This document shows positions 24,071 to 32,023 of a stretch of 41,107 bases of DNA, one piece after another; positions within the stretch are counted from its first letter, which is position 1; each line of letters starts with the position of its first letter. Position numbers and translations under genes: made by a program. The notes under the pieces are model-generated. The model was not told the origin of the DNA and made no database searches. It saw nothing but the letters and a program-made list of their open reading frames with translations. This DNA is from Yinghuangia seranimata. GTDB lineage: Bacteria; Actinomycetota; Actinomycetes; Streptomycetales; Streptomycetaceae. The DNA is taken from positions 1-41,107 of the forward strand of contig NZ_JASAOI010000074.1 of NCBI RefSeq assembly GCF_029953285.1. Reading direction: 5' to 3'.

Positions 24071-24787
24071 ATGTCTGACTCCACGGCGGGGCGTTCCGGG
24101 GGCGGAATGCGGGCGCTCGCGTTGAACTGGCTGCCTACGCTGCTGTTCAACGTCCTGATGCCGGTGGTCACTTACAACTACCTGACCGGGCACGGCATGA
24201 GCGGCGTGAACGCGCTGCTCATCGCCTCGCTGTGGCCGGTCGCGGAGCTGGCGGTCGTCTTCGTCGCCAAGCGCCGGCTGGACGACTTCAGCATGCTGAC
24301 GTTGATCTTCCTGGTGCTCACGATCGTGACGTCGGCGTTCTTCCACAGCGAGCGGCTCCTCCTCATCAAGGAGTCGGTGATCACCGGCATCTTCGGGGTC
24401 ATCTGCCTGGGCACGCTGTTCGCGGCCCGACCGCTGATGTTCTACTTCGGCCGCAAGTTCGCGACCGACGGCACCGCCGAGGGCATCGCCTACTGGAACA
24501 GCCTTTGGCAGTACGAGGGCTTCCGGGCCACCCAGCGGCTCATCACCACCGTGTGGGGTGTGGCCTACATCGTCGAGGCGGTCATCCGGATCGCGCTGAC
24601 CTACGTGCTGTCGCACAGCGCCGCGCTCACCGTCAACAACGTCATGCCGTACGCGGTCACCGGCGGCCTGCTCTTCTGGACGATCCGGCTCGGCAACAAG
24701 CGCCGCGCCGCCGCCGAGGCCGCCGGGCGCGTCCCGGGCCAGGCGAGCGCCGAGCAGCAGGCGCAGGCCGAGCCGTCGGCCAGCTGA
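24071..24787 (+). CDS. VC0807-family membrane protein
   Basis: 238 residues with about six hydrophobic segments from residue 20 to 215 (LALNWLPTLLFNVLMPVVTY, LIASLWPVAELAVVFVA, LTLIFLVLTIVTSAFF, ITGIFGVICLGTLFA, ITTVWGVAYIVEAVI and a last one near VMPYAVTGGLLFW). The pattern matches the VC0807 / septation-protein-A-like family of inner-membrane proteins with no settled function. ATG at 24071 has GAGAGG ten bases upstream; an in-frame ATG at 24053 is an alternative. The Ala/Gln-rich tail is probably disordered. No link to the neighbouring sulfur genes is evident apart from position. Confidence 0.75.
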   Translation: MSDSTAGRSGGGMRALALNWLPTLLFNVLMPVVTYNYLTGHGMSGVNALLIASLWPVAELAVVFVAKRRLDDFSMLTLIFLVLTIVTSAFFHSERLLLIKESVITGIFGVICLGTLFAARPLMFYFGRKFATDGTAEGIAYWNSLWQYEGFRATQRLITTVWGVAYIVEAVIRIALTYVLSHSAALTVNNVMPYAVTGGLLFWTIRLGNKRRAAAEAAGRVPGQASAEQQAQAEPSAS

Positions 24788-24800
24788 CCGAGCCCGGGCA

Positions 24801-24830
24801 GCGCACAACACCGCACAACACCGCACAGCA
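24801..24830. repeat. three tandem 10-bp repeats, unit CCGCACAACA
   Basis: GCGCACAACA, CCGCACAACA, CCGCACAGCA in direct succession, 13 bases after the VC0807-family stop. Short and imperfect. No function is assigned. Confidence 0.6.
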
Positions 24831-24845
24831 CCACTGCAGCATGGC

Positions 24846-24889
24846 GACGGGACCCATACGGCCGGCCGACCGGCCGCGCGGGTCCCGTC
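24846..24889. terminator. terminator between VC0807-family and CxxC-protein genes
   Basis: Outer stem GACGGGACCC (24846-24855) with GGGTCCCGTC (24880-24889), and an inner stem CGGCCGG/CCGGCCG (24859-24865, 24870-24876) with a 4-nt loop. It overlaps the stop codon of the minus-strand gene and lies between convergent genes. Confidence 0.7.
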
Positions 24890-25154
24890 ACCCGTATCCG
24901 GGCAGCGGCTTGCGCTCGTGCCGCTTGACCCAGGCGCCGGGCCCGCGCGCCCACGAGTGGCGCCCGCTGGCCTCGCACACCAGACAGGCCTCCTGCTTGC
25001 CGACGGCGACGACGCGGCCGCCGATGAGCGCCGCCCTGGCGGCGTACCGCCAGCCGTCGCCGTCGCATGTCACACACACCGCCGCCAGGTCCCGCGGGAT
25101 CTCGGGCGGCGGGGCGTCGGGGTCGTCCGGGGGCTCCGGAGGGTCGTCGTCCAC
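24888..25154 (-). CDS. small CxxC/CxxC protein, possible zinc ribbon
   Basis: 88 residues. An acidic Pro-rich start (MDDDPPEPPDDPDAPPPE) is followed by two Cys pairs, CVTCDGDG (Cys 27, 30) and CLVCEASG (Cys 57, 60). Each pair resembles the CxxCxGxG zinc modules of DnaJ-type proteins, and together they could bind one Zn. GTG start with only a weak purine-rich site upstream. The gene is convergent with the VC0807-family gene and begins seven bases past the end of the truncated LLM frame. No function is claimed. The Cys spacing makes it unlikely to be a chance frame. Confidence 0.6.
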   Translation of the reverse strand: MDDDPPEPPDDPDAPPPEIPRDLAAVCVTCDGDGWRYAARAALIGGRVVAVGKQEACLVCEASGRHSWARGPGAWVKRHERKPLPGYG

Positions 25155-25160
25155 TGCTCT

Positions 25161-25394
25161 TCACGGTAACCAGACGGACGGACGGGAAACGTCCTCCGCG
25201 CCCGGAAGTCCCCCGGGCGTGTGTCCTCCGCGCGTCCGCCCGGGCTCCCCCACGGGGCTCACACCTCCTGCCACACCCCCGACGGCAGCCTCTCCATCAC
25301 CTGCGAGTTCGCGCAGTCGGGTGTACGGCGAGGGCAGTTCGCCGGTGACGGGGTCGGGGGTGTCGGCGACAAGGCTGAAGACGGCGAACTTCAC
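25161..25394 (-). pseudogene. truncated LLM-class monooxygenase (N-terminal remnant)
   Basis: The GTG at 25394 follows GGAAGG by six bases and opens a frame whose first ~30 residues (KFAVFSLVADTPDPVTGELP, then SPYTRLREL) look like the N-terminus of a flavin-dependent LLM monooxygenase. Homology then stops and the frame runs on through low-complexity Gly/Ala/Pro residues to a stop at 25161, 77 residues in total against ~350 or more for the family. It sits directly downstream of the ABC importer genes, where a monooxygenase would make sense. A deletion of the 3' part is the likely history. It is probably non-functional. Confidence 0.65.
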
Positions 25395-25465
25395 GGCGGG
25401 CCTTCCGTGTGCGGGGAGCGGGGAGCGGGGAGCGGGGAACGAGCGGACGGGGAGCGGGCCGCGGT

Positions 25466-27202
25466 TCAGACGGGCGCGAGGCGGCGGCCGGGCACGGCGT
25501 CCAGCAGTTCGCGGGTGTACGCGTGGGCCGGATCGGCGAGCACGCGCTCGACCGGGCCCGACTCCACCAGCCGTCCCCGTCGCATGACGCCGACGCGGTG
25601 CGCGATCCGCGCGACGACCGCCAGGTCGTGCGAGATGAACAGCAGGGCGAGGCCGAGCTCGTGCTGCAGGCCGGTGAGCAGGTCGAGGATCTGCGCCTGC
25701 ACGGACACGTCGAGGGCGGAGGTCGGCTCGTCGCACACCACCACATCGGGACGCAGCACCAGCGCGCGGGCGATCGCCACGCGCTGCCGCTGACCACCCG
25801 ACAGCTCGGCGGGCCGCCGCGTCAGCACGTCCGGCGGCAGGGCGACCTGCGCGGCCGACGCGGCGGCCAGCTCCCGGCGTTCGGCGCGGTCGCCGACGCC
25901 GAAGGCGCGCAGCGGCTCGGCGATGACGTCGCCGACCGAGAACCGCGGGTCCAGGGAGGCGTACGGGTTCTGCGAGACGACCTGGACGCGCCGCCGCAGC
26001 CCCCTCAGCTCCCGGGCCGCGGCGCGCCGGCCGCCGCGCGGGCGGGGCCGGTCGTCCGTGCCGGTGAGCGCGGCGACGTCGACGCCGGCGACCTCGATCC
26101 GCCCGGCGGTGGCCCGCTCCAGGCCGAGCACGAGCCGCGCCGTGGTGGACTTCCCTGAGCCGGACTCGCCGACGAGCGCGAAGGTCTCGCCGGGGGCGAT
26201 GTGGAACGACACGTCCTCGACCGCGTGGAGCACGGCCTTGCCGGGCAGCGGGAAGTCCTTGCCGAGCCCGTTGACGTCGACGATCCGCCGCGGGGCCGTG
26301 CCGTCGGCCGACGCCGACGAGGGTACGGCCGCCCGGCTGTCGCCACGCCCGACGGTGCGCCAGGCGCCCAGCCCCGGCGCGGCCGCCGTCAGGTTCTTCG
26401 TGTACGGGTGCACCGGCTCGCGCAACACCCGTGCGGCGGGCCCCTCTTCGACGACCTCGCCGCCCGACATCACCACGATGCGGTCGGCGCGGTCCGAGGC
26501 GACGCCCAGGTCGTGGGTGATCAGCAGGACCGCTGTGCCGTTCTCGCGGGTCAGTCCGGCCACATGGTCGAGGATCTGCCGCTGCACGGTCACGTCCAGC
26601 GCGCTGGTGGGCTCGTCCGCGACCACCAGGCGCGGACGGCACGCCAGGGCGATGGCGATGAGCACACGCTGCCGCATGCCGCCGGACAGTTCGTGCGGGT
26701 ACTGCCGGGCGCGCACGTGCGGCGCCGGCAGCCCCGCCTCGGCGAGCAGCTCCACCGCGCGGGCCCGGGCGCCGCGTCCGTCCGCGAGCCCGTGCACCAG
26801 GAGCGCCTCGGCGACCTGGTCGCCGACGCGGCGCACCGGGTTGAGGGACACCGTCGGATCCTGCGGGATGAAGCCGATGCCCGCGCCGCGCACCGCGCGC
26901 ATCCGCCTTTCGTCGAGGGCCAGCAGGTCGCGTCCCTGGAACCGGACTTCGCCGCCGGTGACCTCGCCGCCGAGCGGCAGCAGGCCCAGCACGGCGTGCG
27001 CCGTGGTGCTCTTGCCGGAGCCGGACTCGCCGACCACCGCGACGACTTCGCCCGGTCGCACGGTCAGCGAGACGCCGTGCACCACTTCCCGCGGCATGCC
27101 GCGGCTTCCGCCGCCCGCCGCGTACGCGACCCGCAGGTCCCGGACCTCGAGCAGTGCGGATCCGTCCTCCGGGCCGCCGTCCACGGCCGCCTCGTCGGTC
27201 AT
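25466..27202 (-). CDS. fused double ATPase of a dipeptide/oligopeptide-type ABC importer
   Basis: 578 residues, DppD- and DppF-like domains in one chain. Domain 1: Walker [10 protein letters not shown] at 58-66, FIPQDPTVSLNPV, signature LSGGMRQR at 172-179, Walker B VVADEPTSALD near 194-203, THD at 229-231. Domain 2: Walker [10 protein letters not shown] at 345-353, VVSQNPYASLDPR, signature LSGGQRQR at 467-474, Walker B DEPTSALD at 491-498, SHD after it. The PYTK and AYTR motifs after each domain are typical of this family. The ATG overlaps the stop of permease C by four bases. Clustering with LLM enzymes and leader peptides suggests an organosulfur cargo (inference). Confidence 0.92.
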   Translation of the reverse strand: MTDEAAVDGGPEDGSALLEVRDLRVAYAAGGGSRGMPREVVHGVSLTVRPGEVVAVVGESGSGKSTTAHAVLGLLPLGGEVTGGEVRFQGRDLLALDERRMRAVRGAGIGFIPQDPTVSLNPVRRVGDQVAEALLVHGLADGRGARARAVELLAEAGLPAPHVRARQYPHELSGGMRQRVLIAIALACRPRLVVADEPTSALDVTVQRQILDHVAGLTRENGTAVLLITHDLGVASDRADRIVVMSGGEVVEEGPAARVLREPVHPYTKNLTAAAPGLGAWRTVGRGDSRAAVPSSASADGTAPRRIVDVNGLGKDFPLPGKAVLHAVEDVSFHIAPGETFALVGESGSGKSTTARLVLGLERATAGRIEVAGVDVAALTGTDDRPRPRGGRRAAARELRGLRRRVQVVSQNPYASLDPRFSVGDVIAEPLRAFGVGDRAERRELAAASAAQVALPPDVLTRRPAELSGGQRQRVAIARALVLRPDVVVCDEPTSALDVSVQAQILDLLTGLQHELGLALLFISHDLAVVARIAHRVGVMRRGRLVESGPVERVLADPAHAYTRELLDAVPGRRLAPV

Positions 27203-28104
27203 CGGTCGTCTCCCCGTTCGGTGTCGAGGGCGCGGGATATCCGGTTCGCGGCCAGCACCGTCGCGGCGACGACCAGGCCGGGGAAGGTGGTCAGCCACCA
27301 CGCGGTGGCCACGAAGTTGCGGCCGTCGGCGACGAGCGCGCCCCACTCAGGGGTGGGCGGGGCGGCGCCGAAGCCGAGGAAGCTCAGCGACGAGACGGCG
27401 AGGATCGAGACGCCGAACTCCAGTGCGGCAATGACCAGGACCGGCCCCCACGCGTTCGGCAGGACGTGGCGCAGCAGCACCGCGCCCGGCCGTACGCCGC
27501 TCGCCCGGGCCGCCTCGACGTAGCCTGCCCCGCGCACGCGCAGCACCTCCGCGCGCATCACCCGCGCGAACACCGCGGCGGCGGCCACGCCGACCGCGAG
27601 CGCGATCTTGGTGGTGCCGAAGCCGAGCGCGGTGATGACGGCGAGCGACAGCAGCAGCCGGGGGATCGCCTGGAGGACGTCGACCAGCCGCATCACCGCG
27701 TCGTCGACGAATCCGCCGGCGAACCCGGCGACCAGGCCGAGCGAGCCGCCGGCCGCGAGCGCGACGAGCACCGCGAGCGCGCTCGCGCGCAGCGACAACG
27801 ACGTGCCGTGCACGACCCGGGTGAACACGTCCCGGCCGAGCTGGTCGGTGCCGAACAGGTGGTCGGCGCTGGGCCCTTGCAGCTTCTCGGCGGGGACGCC
27901 GGTGAGCGGGTCGCCGCCCGCGAGCACCGCTGGGGCGACCGCCGCGAGGAGTACGAGGGCCGCGACGAGTACGGACAGCAGCAGCCCCGGACGGCGGACC
28001 GTGAAGCGGACCGCCGCGCGAACGCGCCCGGGCGGCCGGGCCGTTCCGCCGGAGGAAGCCGCATCGGCGGTCGCGTGCGCCGGGGGCGTCGCGAGAACGG
28101 TCAT
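27199..28104 (-). CDS. dipeptide/oligopeptide-type ABC permease (DppC-like)
   Basis: 301 residues. An N-terminal membrane segment (LLLSVLVAALVLLAAVAP) is followed by the DppC-type loop GTDQLGRDVFTRVVHGTSLSL and five further helices. The EAA-like coupling loop YVEAARASGVRPGAVLLRHVLPNAWGP contacts the ATPase. The first ~30 residues are an unstructured Ala/Pro/Gly-rich tail. ATG with GGGAGGAA upstream. Third gene of the operon, 13 bases after permease B. Confidence 0.92.
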   Translation of the reverse strand: MTVLATPPAHATADAASSGGTARPPGRVRAAVRFTVRRPGLLLSVLVAALVLLAAVAPAVLAGGDPLTGVPAEKLQGPSADHLFGTDQLGRDVFTRVVHGTSLSLRASALAVLVALAAGGSLGLVAGFAGGFVDDAVMRLVDVLQAIPRLLLSLAVITALGFGTTKIALAVGVAAAAVFARVMRAEVLRVRGAGYVEAARASGVRPGAVLLRHVLPNAWGPVLVIAALEFGVSILAVSSLSFLGFGAAPPTPEWGALVADGRNFVATAWWLTTFPGLVVAATVLAANRISRALDTERGDDR

Positions 28105-28117
28105 GGCGTTCCTCCCG

Positions 28118-29062
28118 TCAGGCCGCCGCGGCCCGCGCGGTGGTCACGCGCGGGTCGAGCACCGGATAGAGCAGGTCGAGCGCGAGGCTCACGACCACGA
28201 AGACCAGTGCGGAGAGCACCACGACGCCCTGCACCACCGGGATGTCCTGGCGGTCGACCGCGAACGCCGTCACGCGGCCGAGGCCCGCGCGCGAGAACAC
28301 CGTCTCGACGACCACCGACTCGGTGAGCAGGTTCCCGGCCAGCACGCCCACGACGGTGAGCGTCGGCAGCGACGCGTTGCGCAGCGCGTGCCGCAGGTGG
28401 ATCCGTGCCCGCCCCGCGCCCTTCGCCCGCGCGGTGTCGACGTACGGCGCGGCGAGCGCGGTCGTCATGCTCTTCGCCAGCACCTGGGCGATGAACGCGC
28501 CCGCGGGCAGGGCCATCGTGATGCCCGGCAGCACCAGGCTGTCGAACCCGTCGTTGCCCAGCGCGGGCAGCGCGCGCCACTGGAACGACACCACCTGGAT
28601 CAGCACCAGGCCGACCCAGAACGCCGGCATCGAGATGCCCACCGCCGGGATCGAGAGCAGCAACCGCCGTATCGCCCGGTTGCGCGCATAGGTGGCCAGC
28701 AGCGCGATGCCGCCGCCGAACACCACGGCCAGCAGCAGCGCGAACCCCGTCAGCTTGAGGGTCTCGGGAAGCGCGTCGGTGATCGTCGTCCGGACGTCGG
28801 CGCCGCTCTGGACGGAATGGCCGAAGTCGCCCTGCACCGCGTTGCGCAGCGCCTTGGCGTACTGCACCGGCAGCGGCTCACCGATGCCGTACTTGTCGCG
28901 GACGGCGGCGATCTCCGCGGGTGTCGCGGTCGATTCGATGCCGCCGAGCTTGATGTCCACCGGGTCGCCCGGCAGCACGAACAGGATCGCGTAGGACAGC
29001 GTGAACGCCGCCCACAGCACGAACAGCGCCTGCAGCAGCCGGCGCAGCAGGTAGCGGGCCAC
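28118..29062 (-). CDS. dipeptide/oligopeptide-type ABC permease (DppB-like)
   Basis: 314 residues beginning MARYLLRRLLQALFVLWAAF, the usual DppB N-terminus, then LPGDPVD, the large extracytoplasmic region with GDFGHSVQSG, and five C-terminal helices. The coupling loop is YVDTARAKGAGRARIHLRHA, and the C-terminus LLYPVLDPRV is a family signature. It starts six bases after the lipoprotein stop, implying tight co-translation. Confidence 0.93.
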   Translation of the reverse strand: MARYLLRRLLQALFVLWAAFTLSYAILFVLPGDPVDIKLGGIESTATPAEIAAVRDKYGIGEPLPVQYAKALRNAVQGDFGHSVQSGADVRTTITDALPETLKLTGFALLLAVVFGGGIALLATYARNRAIRRLLLSIPAVGISMPAFWVGLVLIQVVSFQWRALPALGNDGFDSLVLPGITMALPAGAFIAQVLAKSMTTALAAPYVDTARAKGAGRARIHLRHALRNASLPTLTVVGVLAGNLLTESVVVETVFSRAGLGRVTAFAVDRQDIPVVQGVVVLSALVFVVVSLALDLLYPVLDPRVTTARAAAA

Positions 29063-29068
29063 GGCCGG

Positions 29069-30694
29069 TCAGCCCTTGAGCCACGCGTCGTGGAAGTTCA
29101 GCCGCGACGACGCGTCGAGCGTGACGCCCTGCACCTTGGCCGCGAAGCCGTGCACCTGCGCGAGTTCGAACAGCGGGATCGTGTAGCCGTGGTCGACCAG
29201 CTGCCGCTGCGCCTCCGCGACCTGCGCGGCGCGCGCGGCCGGGTCGACGAGCTGGGCCTGCTGGTCCAGCGCGGTGTCCTGCGGGCCGAGCGGCAGCCGG
29301 CCGCGGTTGAGGCCCTTCGTGGAGAACACGACGCGCAGCACGTCCGGGTCGGAGCGGGTGAGGTTGTAGTAGGAGAAGTCGAAGTCGCCGGACGTCTGGA
29401 CGGTGTTCTGCTCGCCGGCCGTCAGCTTCCGCAGCCGCAGGTCGACGCCGACCTTCTTCAGCTGCTGCTGGAGCAGCTCCAGCACGGTCTGGCTGGCGTT
29501 GAACGCGGGTGCGAACACGACGTCGAGGCTCAGTTTGCGGCCGTCCTTCGCGCGGATCCCGTCGCCGCCGGGGAGCCAGCCGGCCGCGTCGAGGATCCGC
29601 TTGGCGCCCTCGGGGTCGTAGGCCAGCGCCGCGCCCAGGTCCGTGTAGCCCGGTGTCACCGACGCCAGCACGCTCGTTGCAGCCTTGTACTTCGTGCTGA
29701 GCACGGTCGTGGTGAGCTCGGGGCGGTTCACCGCCTTCTGGATCGCCTGCCGCACGTGCTCGTCGTCGAGTCCGGGGCGCGTGACGTTGGGGTGCAGGCT
29801 GAACACGAACCCCGGGTTGGGGCGGGTCAGGACGGTGTACCCGGCGGCGAACCGCGGTTCGTCCTGCGGCTGGACGTCGCTGATCGCGTCGACCTGCCCC
29901 GACTCCAGCGCCCCCGCGCGCACCCCGGACTCCGGGACGATCTTGTAGACCACCTTGTCGAGGTACGCCTCGCCCTGCTTCTTCCACAGCGACGAGCCCC
30001 ACGCGTAGCCCGCGCGCCGGGTGATCTCCACGCTCTGGTTCTGCTTGTACGAGCCGAACACGAACGGGCCGGAGCCCACCAGCGCGCCGAGGCAGCGCTC
30101 TTCCGGCGTCTTGGCGAACGTCGCGGGGGACACCAGCCCGAGCGACACCGTCGAGGTGGCCTGGAGGAACTGCGCGCTGGGCGCCTTGAACTCCACGCGC
30201 ACCGTGGTCGGATCGACGACCGTCGACGCCTTGTAGCCGGCCAGGTAGCCCGAGCCGATGCTCGCCTTGGCACCCAACGCGGCGATGCCGTCGAGGTTCG
30301 CCTTGACCGCGGCGGCGTCCACCGGGCCGCCGTCGCTGAACGTCACGCCGGGGCGCAGGTGGAAGGTGAAGGCGGTGGCGGTCGGGTCGACCTCCCAGGA
30401 CTGCGCGAGCCAGGGCTTGATCTCCCCGGTCGCCGGGTCCTGGTCGGTCAGCGAGTCGACGAGCTGGCGGCCGATGTTCAGGCTCGCGTTCAGCCCGTAC
30501 TGCTGCGGGTCGACGCACGTCGGGTCGACGGCGAGCGCGAACGTCAGCGTGCCGCCGGTACGCGGCGGACCCGCGTCCGCGGACGCCCCGGCGCCGGTGG
30601 CGGGGTCCGCCCCGGAGCAGCCGGAGGCGGCCAGCGCCAGCGCGGTCAGGAGAGAGGAGAAGGCGGGCAGGCGGGTACGGCGGAGCGCGGGCAT
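29069..30694 (-). CDS. ABC importer substrate-binding lipoprotein (SBP family 5)
   Basis: 541 residues. Signal peptide with Arg-rich start (MPALRRTRLP), hydrophobic core SSLLTALALAASG and lipobox Cys at 26, so it is anchored outside the cytoplasmic membrane. Family-5 features are LTFALAVDPTCVDPQQYGLN, FTFHLRPGVTFSDGGPVDA and FSLHPNVTRPGLDDEHVRQA, with a C-terminal DHGYTIPLFEL. ATG at 30694 has GGAG seven bases upstream. First structural gene of the importer operon, 90 bases after a leader peptide. The binding pocket cannot be read by eye, so the cargo is open; peptides, or organosulfur compounds given the context. Confidence 0.92.
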   Translation of the reverse strand: MPALRRTRLPAFSSLLTALALAASGCSGADPATGAGASADAGPPRTGGTLTFALAVDPTCVDPQQYGLNASLNIGRQLVDSLTDQDPATGEIKPWLAQSWEVDPTATAFTFHLRPGVTFSDGGPVDAAAVKANLDGIAALGAKASIGSGYLAGYKASTVVDPTTVRVEFKAPSAQFLQATSTVSLGLVSPATFAKTPEERCLGALVGSGPFVFGSYKQNQSVEITRRAGYAWGSSLWKKQGEAYLDKVVYKIVPESGVRAGALESGQVDAISDVQPQDEPRFAAGYTVLTRPNPGFVFSLHPNVTRPGLDDEHVRQAIQKAVNRPELTTTVLSTKYKAATSVLASVTPGYTDLGAALAYDPEGAKRILDAAGWLPGGDGIRAKDGRKLSLDVVFAPAFNASQTVLELLQQQLKKVGVDLRLRKLTAGEQNTVQTSGDFDFSYYNLTRSDPDVLRVVFSTKGLNRGRLPLGPQDTALDQQAQLVDPAARAAQVAEAQRQLVDHGYTIPLFELAQVHGFAAKVQGVTLDASSRLNFHDAWLKG

Positions 30695-30784
30695 GGAAGT
30701 CTCCAGTGGGCCGTGGCGGCGCGCGCACATGCGGAAGCCACGGGGAACGCGGAACGGGCGGGGCCGGGCGGCGAGCGGAACGCT

Positions 30785-30862
30785 CTAGCCGCGACGACAG
30801 CCCGCGCTGGAGACACGTCCGAAGTCGACGTGGCGGCGGCTGCACAGCTTCCTGGAGTGCAT
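30785..30862 (-). CDS. leader peptide upstream of the ABC importer operon
   Basis: 25-codon ORF containing LCSRRHVDFGRVSSAGC near its end, then CRRG and a stop. RRHVDFGRVSSA is the same core as in the other three leaders. Two Cys codons. It begins 10 bases after the stop of the rhomboid-like gene upstream on the same strand and ends 90 bases before the lipoprotein start. The ribosome site is weak (GGA). No convincing promoter was found; it may be read through from upstream or use a poor-consensus promoter. No clear hairpin follows its stop. Confidence 0.7.
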   Translation of the reverse strand: MHSRKLCSRRHVDFGRVSSAGCRRG

Positions 30863-30871
30863 TCCAGGAGC

Positions 30872-31831
30872 TTAGATACTCTGCCCCTCCAAGTTGCGAC
30901 GCTGGTGTGAACTCTTCGTCAACCGCGTGACGCCGCGCATCACGACGGCCTTCGCGGCACGGCCGAGGGCACCTGCCTCGATGCCCCGCGACTCGCGGTA
31001 GAGGCGGACGAAGCCCAAGAGCATCGCCGCGCCGATCGCTATCAGGTGCTCGCGGCCCGCGAGGTTCGGCACGGCGATCGACTCGAGGGTCATCGACAGG
31101 CCGGTCAGCGAGAACAGCACCGGTGCGCGCTTGACCACGGAGATGTAGGAGAACAGGCCGACCACCGCCGCCGAAGGGCCGGTGTCCAGCACGTACGCCG
31201 CCGAGTGCGGAAGGCCGAGCATGTGGTGCGGGCCGAGCGAGATCATGAACCGGGCGGTCATGGTGCCCGCGAGCGTGGAGATGTACGCGATCACGAGCGT
31301 GCGCTTCCAGCCCAGCGTGAGCTGCGCGAGCGCGAACGCGATGAACAGCTGCGTGAGGCCGGCCCACACCGGCAGGTTCAGCGCCGGGACGTACAGCGAC
31401 ACAGGGGTGCGCAGCAGCGATATGGGCAGCGGCAGGCTGGCCTGCACGCCGCCGATGATCCGCACGAAGTCGTGCCCGAACCGGGTCAGGTGGATGGCGT
31501 GCAGCACGATGACGCCGATGCACGCGATGAAGGCCAGGTTCAGGCCGCCCCAACGGCGGTTGACCAGGATCTCCTTGAACGGCGCGACGACGATCGACCT
31601 GAACTCGTTCAGCAGCATGCGCCACAGGAAGAGCACGACACGGATCGGGGGGATGTACCGCTTCGCGGGCACGCCGGTCTCGGCGGACGGCGCCTTCGGC
31701 TCTGCCTCAGCCCCCGTCTGCGCGTCTTTGCGCAGGTCGTCGAGGCGGTCGACGACGTCTAGTACTCGGAACACGGCCTGACCTACACCCCGACTCTCGC
31801 CACTCCCCAGGACGCCACCGGCATACATCAT
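30872..31831 (-). CDS. rhomboid-like polytopic membrane protein
   Basis: 319 residues. A cytoplasmic N-terminal ~60 residues, then about six membrane segments. TGPSAAVVGLFSY has a Ser placed like the rhomboid catalytic Ser (the motif is GPSA rather than GxSG), and the later GREHLIAIGAAMLLGF has a His followed by Gly residues as in the rhomboid last helix. This suggests a rhomboid fold with a possible Ser/His pair, though activity is unproven. The ATG at 31831 lacks a ribosome site and overlaps a possible -10 (TATGAT), so a start further inside (for example the GTG near 31775) is possible. Confidence 0.65.
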   Translation of the reverse strand: MMYAGGVLGSGESRGVGQAVFRVLDVVDRLDDLRKDAQTGAEAEPKAPSAETGVPAKRYIPPIRVVLFLWRMLLNEFRSIVVAPFKEILVNRRWGGLNLAFIACIGVIVLHAIHLTRFGHDFVRIIGGVQASLPLPISLLRTPVSLYVPALNLPVWAGLTQLFIAFALAQLTLGWKRTLVIAYISTLAGTMTARFMISLGPHHMLGLPHSAAYVLDTGPSAAVVGLFSYISVVKRAPVLFSLTGLSMTLESIAVPNLAGREHLIAIGAAMLLGFVRLYRESRGIEAGALGRAAKAVVMRGVTRLTKSSHQRRNLEGQSI

Positions 31832-31970
31832 AAGTATGCGAGTGGCGCGGACTCTGGTTGCCCGTATATGGACGAACGGCGGGCGCGTTGGGTTTCATCC
31901 ATCGATTCGGTTTCTGTGCGATTTTGTGTTTCCGCAGGTCAGAGGGGGGTTCTTCGGGGCGTGCGCCGGG

Positions 31971-32004
31971 CGCGCGGCGGCTGGAGCCCCCAGGCCGCCG
32001 CGCG
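31971..32004 (-). terminator. terminator after the quinone oxidoreductase-like gene
   Basis: 10-bp stem CGCGCGGCGG (31971-31980) with CCGCCGCGCG (31995-32004), extended by an inner CTGG/CCAG pairing, 20 bases past the stop at 32024. Confidence 0.7.
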
Positions 32005-32023
32005 GAATGGCCGAGACATTGGC

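Noticed and set aside
30741-30783. Hairpin after the importer leader from the repeated GCGGAACG
   Set aside because: The copies are direct, not inverted, so they cannot form a stem.
30893-30922. TTGACG (30917-30922, minus) as the -35 of the importer leader
   Set aside because: No acceptable -10 at 17-18 bp (CGCAAC); left unassigned.
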